Part shown: in pieces, positions 61,228 to 64,000 of the stretch | How the letters are laid out: the number at the start of each line of letters is the position of its first letter | Position numbering within the stretch: position 1 is the stretch's first letter | Assembly: GCF_000299035.1 (NCBI RefSeq) | Contig: NZ_JH921517.1 | Span: 237,317 to 301,316, forward strand | Source: Bacillus bingmayongensis | GTDB lineage: Bacteria > Bacillota > Bacilli > Bacillales > Bacillaceae_G | DNA: 64,000 bases | Direction of reading: 5' to 3' | Program-made: the position numbers and the translations under genes | The notes under the pieces: generated by a model | Database searches by the model: none | The model's input: the letters and a program-made list of their open reading frames with translations, nothing else | What the model was told of the DNA's origin: nothing

Positions 61228-61260
61228 GAAAAAGAGTGCCAAATGCAGCAGGCACTCTTT
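61228..61260 (-). terminator. Terminator of the LacI-family gene
   Basis: AAAGAGTGCC pairs with GGCACTCTTT around AAATGCAGCA; U run on the minus strand. Confidence 0.8.
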
Positions 61261-62236
61261 ACACAGTTTTTCGTTCAATTAAACGGAAAGGAAGTTCTTC
61301 GGAGTTCCCTATGATTTGTTCACTAAGTATTTGTTTATGAAATAAAGAAAAGGCAAGAGTCCCCATTGTTAGTCCGGGGTGCTCAATTGTTGTAATTTCT
61401 AATGCCTCCGAAATCTCATGGTTATCAAAACCGAGGATTGCTAAATCTTCTGGAACACGTATTCCGTTTTTCCTTGCTTCTGTTAATAAACCAGCGGCCA
61501 CTTGGTCATTAGCAGCAAAAATAGCAGTTGGACGCTCTTTCATGTTTAACATGCTGTGTAAAACTTTTGCACCATCTTGCATCGTGTAGCATTGGTAAAA
61601 CATCCAATCTGGTTGAAGTCTTTTTTTGACAGTATGGAAAACATCAGAAAAAGCCTTTTCACGCTGCTTTGTATTTACACTTTTTTGTCTTGCTAAACAA
61701 ACGCCAATTCGCTCATGACCTTTACTTAGTAAATATTCTGTACCAATGCGAAATCCTTCATAATGATCAACATACACGGATGAGATAAGCGGATGCGTCA
61801 TTTTTTCACAAGAAATAATAGGAGCAAATTTTGCAAATGGCTCAATTTGTTCCCAAGAGCTTGTTCTGGAGCAGATGATCATGCCGTCAAACTGTTTCAT
61901 TTTCATCATTTCTAGAACTCGAAGTTCTTCCTTGCTATCGTAGTTTGTTTGGCAAAGATTAATGTGGTAGCCCGCAGTTAACGCTTCATTTCCAATCCCT
62001 TCAATAATTGTACTGAAGTAGGGTAAATTGATAAAAGGAAGCATGACACCGATTGTGAAAGTCTTACCCTTTATTAAATGTACTGCATTTATATTTTTTG
62101 CATAATTTAATTCTTCAATAGCGTCTAAAACACGTTTTCGCTTTTCATCGCTCACATATGGATGATCGTTTAATACGCGTGAAACTGTCGTTATCGATAC
62201 TCCCGCAGTTTTCGCAATTTGTTTTATATTTGCCAT
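61259..62236 (-). CDS. LacI-family transcriptional regulator
   Basis: A 325-residue regulator. The N-terminal HTH is IKQIAKTAGVSITTVSRVLN with hinge helix, followed by a periplasmic-binding-protein-like sensor domain (TIGVMLPFINLPYFSTIIEG, AIFAANDQVAAGLL, ILGFDNHEISE). The ligand is probably a sugar; none can be named. No catabolic genes are adjacent, so its targets lie elsewhere or are the lipoprotein gene. ATG 62236 after GAGAGGTGA. Confidence 0.88.
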   Translation of the reverse strand: MANIKQIAKTAGVSITTVSRVLNDHPYVSDEKRKRVLDAIEELNYAKNINAVHLIKGKTFTIGVMLPFINLPYFSTIIEGIGNEALTAGYHINLCQTNYDSKEELRVLEMMKMKQFDGMIICSRTSSWEQIEPFAKFAPIISCEKMTHPLISSVYVDHYEGFRIGTEYLLSKGHERIGVCLARQKSVNTKQREKAFSDVFHTVKKRLQPDWMFYQCYTMQDGAKVLHSMLNMKERPTAIFAANDQVAAGLLTEARKNGIRVPEDLAILGFDNHEISEALEITTIEHPGLTMGTLAFSLFHKQILSEQIIGNSEELPFRLIERKTV

Positions 62237-62306
62237 ATGTTTCACCTCTCACTTAATTATAAAGGGAAATGGGCAGGAATGGAAAATTACTTAAAAATGC
62301 TTGACC

Positions 62307-62320
62307 TGAAAAGCTTTTCA
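62307..62320. promoter_or_regulatory. Palindrome upstream of the LacI-family gene
   Basis: TGAAAAGCTTTTCA is a perfect 14-bp palindrome, a plausible LacI-family operator. AAGCTTTTCA is repeated at 62340-62349. Confidence 0.35.
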
Positions 62321-62341
62321 TAATCTATTTTATAAACAAAG

Positions 62342-62400
62342 CTTTTCACTATTCGCGTAACCTTACTTTAGGGCGTAAGAGTAGTGAAAAGTCTTTTTTT
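62342..62400 (+). ncRNA. Possible small RNA or attenuator with terminator end
   Basis: CTTTTCACTA (62342-62351) pairs with TAGTGAAAAG (62382-62391), enclosing CTTAC/GTAAG (62362-62366, 62375-62379); TCTTTTTTT follows. No gene precedes it on this strand. A weak promoter (TTGACC at 62301, 19 bp, TATTTT) is upstream. It could be a short RNA or an attenuator of the lipoprotein gene. Confidence 0.35.
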
Positions 62401-62539
62401 GTCTGAAAAGATACTACATGTCAAAATGTGTGAGATAAACGAGGAAAGTTTTCAAAGGGAGAGTGGACAAGTGAAGCGAATATGAACAACATATTAACGC
62501 TTTGTTCGTAGAGAGAGCGGTATGAAAGGCGGAAACAAA

Positions 62540-63109
62540 TTGAAAAAAAGAATCATTTGTTTCGTGTTTTCTAGTATTTTGCTTAGCTCATGTTCATTCC
62601 AACAAACGACGAAAGAAGAAAAACAATTTGTGGGAAATGCGGATGGAGCTGTGGATCGTGTATCTGGTCCTGTTTCGTTAAAGAATGCAAAAAAATATTT
62701 TCCGGAATCATTTAAAGCTCCGACGTATTTACCGTACGATGTTATAGGTGATGTAAAGGGAGAAGTAAGAACAATTGGGAAGAAGAACGCTGTCTTGACG
62801 ATAAAATATAAACAACAAGAAAAAGGAAGAAAAGATTATGTAGAATTAACAGTTGCTAATTTTTCCTATAGTTTTCCTTATATTGTGGAACAAAATCGAT
62901 TTCATGAAAAAATGAAATTGGATAATGGTTCAGCTGCCTATTTTAAAAATAGGGATGAGTTTGAACAGGGAGAAGAATTTGCGACGCTCATATGGAAAGA
63001 GAAAGGATTAGAGTATCAATTGTTGTACCGTAATGTAGAATCAAGAAATGAAGAAGTAGTAAAACAAAACTTATTGTATATTGCGAACAACATGGAAGAA
63101 AAGAACTAG
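62540..63109 (+). CDS. Lipoprotein
   Basis: A 189-residue lipoprotein precursor. Signal peptide KKRIICFVFSSILLSSC ends in lipobox LSSC. The exported part contains FPESFKAPTYLPYDV, then beta-rich sequence with GSAAYFKN; this resembles DUF4367-type domains but I am not certain. The TTG at 62540, following AAAGGCGGAAAC, gives a normal signal; the ATG at 62522 gives six more residues. Function unknown. Confidence 0.65.
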   Translation: MKKRIICFVFSSILLSSCSFQQTTKEEKQFVGNADGAVDRVSGPVSLKNAKKYFPESFKAPTYLPYDVIGDVKGEVRTIGKKNAVLTIKYKQQEKGRKDYVELTVANFSYSFPYIVEQNRFHEKMKLDNGSAAYFKNRDEFEQGEEFATLIWKEKGLEYQLLYRNVESRNEEVVKQNLLYIANNMEEKN

Positions 63110-63130
63110 CTGATGAGTCACGCTAGTTCT
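63102..63130. terminator. Terminator between convergent genes
   Basis: GAACTAGC pairs with GCTAGTTC around TGATGAGTCAC, followed by TTTAAAA. Confidence 0.6.
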
Positions 63131-63138
63131 TTAAAATA

Positions 63139-63522
63139 TTATTTCTTTTTAATTTTGCCTGTCCAAGATTTAAATCCACCTTGTAGTTGGTAGAAATCTT
63201 TGTAACCTTGTTTTTTTAGATATTGAGCTGCACGTCCTGTACGGAATCCACTTTGGCAGTATAAATAGACAGGTTGGTCTTTACGTAGCTCTTTGTAACG
63301 CATACGGATTTGTGATAATGGAATGTTACGAGCACCTAAAATATGACCAGCGTTAAATTCATCTGCTTCACGAATATCGATAAGCTGTGCTTTACGGTAG
63401 CCAGCGCGAAATTCTTCTTCTGAAAGTGTTTTAATTAATCTTTTCTGATAGAAAAACATCCATACAGAGTAGCCGATGAATGCTAGAACTACGGCTAGTA
63501 TAATAATTAAATTTGTTGACAC
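63139..63522 (-). CDS. yqhL: Membrane-anchored rhodanese-like protein (YqhL)
   Basis: A 127-residue protein with one N-terminal transmembrane helix (~residues 4-24) and a rhodanese domain (~30-120). The active-site loop is YCQSGFRTGR with the catalytic cysteine. Rhodaneses carry persulfides; the partner is unknown. GTG start at 63522 (RBS AGGGAGCG). Next to lipM as in B. subtilis. Confidence 0.88.
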   Translation of the reverse strand: MSTNLIIILAVVLAFIGYSVWMFFYQKRLIKTLSEEEFRAGYRKAQLIDIREADEFNAGHILGARNIPLSQIRMRYKELRKDQPVYLYCQSGFRTGRAAQYLKKQGYKDFYQLQGGFKSWTGKIKKK

Positions 63523-63692
63523 GATTCTATCGCTCCCTTTTTTCTTATCCTACTTTCAATATTATAATGCCCATATGTATTTATGCAACAGGTTCGTTCG
63601 GTGAGAAGAAGAAATTTCGTATTCTTTCACAAATTTTGTCGAATTTGTTAGACTAGAGATTGTGAAAAATAATTGGTTATATGAGGTGCAGG

Positions 63693-64000
63693 ATGGGAAA
63701 AGAAAAATGGTGTTATATTAACTCTGGTCAATGTTCACCGGCATTTAATATGGCGTTAGATGAATGTTTGTTAAATTGGCAAAGCGAAAAGAAAATGCCA
63801 CCAACAATTCGTTTTTATGAATGGGAAGTGCCAACATTAACAGTGGGGTATTTTCAGCGTGTAGAAAAAGATATCAATATGGATGTAGTAAATGAGAAGA
63901 AATATGGATTTGTTCGCCGTCAAACAGGTGGTAGAGGCGTATTGCACGATAAGGAATTAACGTACAGTGTTATTGTCTCTGAAGATCATCCGAATATGCC
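63693..64000 (+). CDS. lipM: Octanoyltransferase LipM (partial)
   Basis: The first 102 codons of a biotin/lipoate transferase-fold protein, cut by the window end. [33 protein letters not shown] and [19 protein letters not shown] match LipM, which transfers octanoyl groups to the glycine cleavage H protein (GcvH). The catalytic cysteine lies beyond the end. RBS GAGGTGCAGG. Its place after yqhL agrees with B. subtilis. Confidence 0.93.
   Translation, partial: MGKEKWCYINSGQCSPAFNMALDECLLNWQSEKKMPPTIRFYEWEVPTLTVGYFQRVEKDINMDVVNEKKYGFVRRQTGGRGVLHDKELTYSVIVSEDHPNM

Overview
The window is chromosomal DNA of a low-GC, Gram-positive spore-former, most probably a member of the Bacillus cereus group. 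Three things point there. The gene order follows the Bacillus subtilis yqfU-to-lipM segment closely (yqfU, zur, ispG, yqgB, sodA, yqgE, pbpA, pst, rpmG, yqgN, yqgQ, glcK, yqgX, comG, aroK, yqhG, yqhH, gcvT-gcvPA-gcvPB, yqhL, lipM). The protein sequences are strongly Bacillus-like. A roughly 155-bp dispersed repeat matching what I recall of bcr1, a repeat restricted to the B. cereus group, occurs five times. I cannot name the species.

Layout. 0-6 kb: YitT-family membrane protein, a Zur-controlled zinc importer operon (znuC-znuB-zur), ispG, a LysM protein and a DUF1189 membrane protein. 6-16 kb: a CAT-anticodon tRNA, sodA, an MFS transporter, pbpA (PBP2A), and a phosphate-starvation cluster pstS-pstC-pstA-pstB-phoU behind PhoP boxes. 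16-23 kb: a nucleotidyltransferase/mutase-like fusion, rpmG, 5-formyl-THF cyclo-ligase, yqgQ-glcK, a metallo-hydrolase, a MidA-type methyltransferase and an ArsR-type regulator. 24-33.5 kb: a methionine block of two divergent operons, metI-metC and yitJ-metH, each behind its own SAM-I riboswitch, then a MurG-type glycosyltransferase. 33.5-40 kb: accessory genes, including a tight deoxyribosyltransferase-like/HD-hydrolase pair, a truncated endonuclease/phosphatase pseudogene, a cystine symporter and a SufR-like regulator with a Cys-rich end. 40-45 kb: the complete comG operon, aroK and yqzE. 45-50.5 kb: the peroxiredoxin/thioredoxin pair ykuU-ykuV behind PerR-like boxes, and yqhG-yqhH. 50.5-55 kb: the glycine cleavage operon. 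55-59 kb: a GntR-controlled ABC exporter whose three tandem permease paralogues include two broken copies. 59-64 kb: small membrane proteins, a TetR-controlled paired SMR efflux system, a LacI-family regulator, a lipoprotein, a rhodanese and the start of lipM.

Most of the window is ordinary core genome. The parts I would look at again are: the gcvT leader, which has no recognisable glycine riboswitch but carries two long interleaved stems; the decaying permease array with its 43-bp palindromic operator; the five bcr1-type repeats, one abutting a stop codon and one abutting a ribosome binding site; a structured leader domain between the two methionine operons that shares a motif with the region after yqfU; a possible decayed IS200/IS605-type element between pstB and phoU; and the HD-hydrolase/deoxyribosyltransferase-like operon. 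I see no prophage, CRISPR array, rRNA or intact transposase. I cannot point to a clearly new biological system. The HD-hydrolase operon and the gcvT leader are the best candidates.
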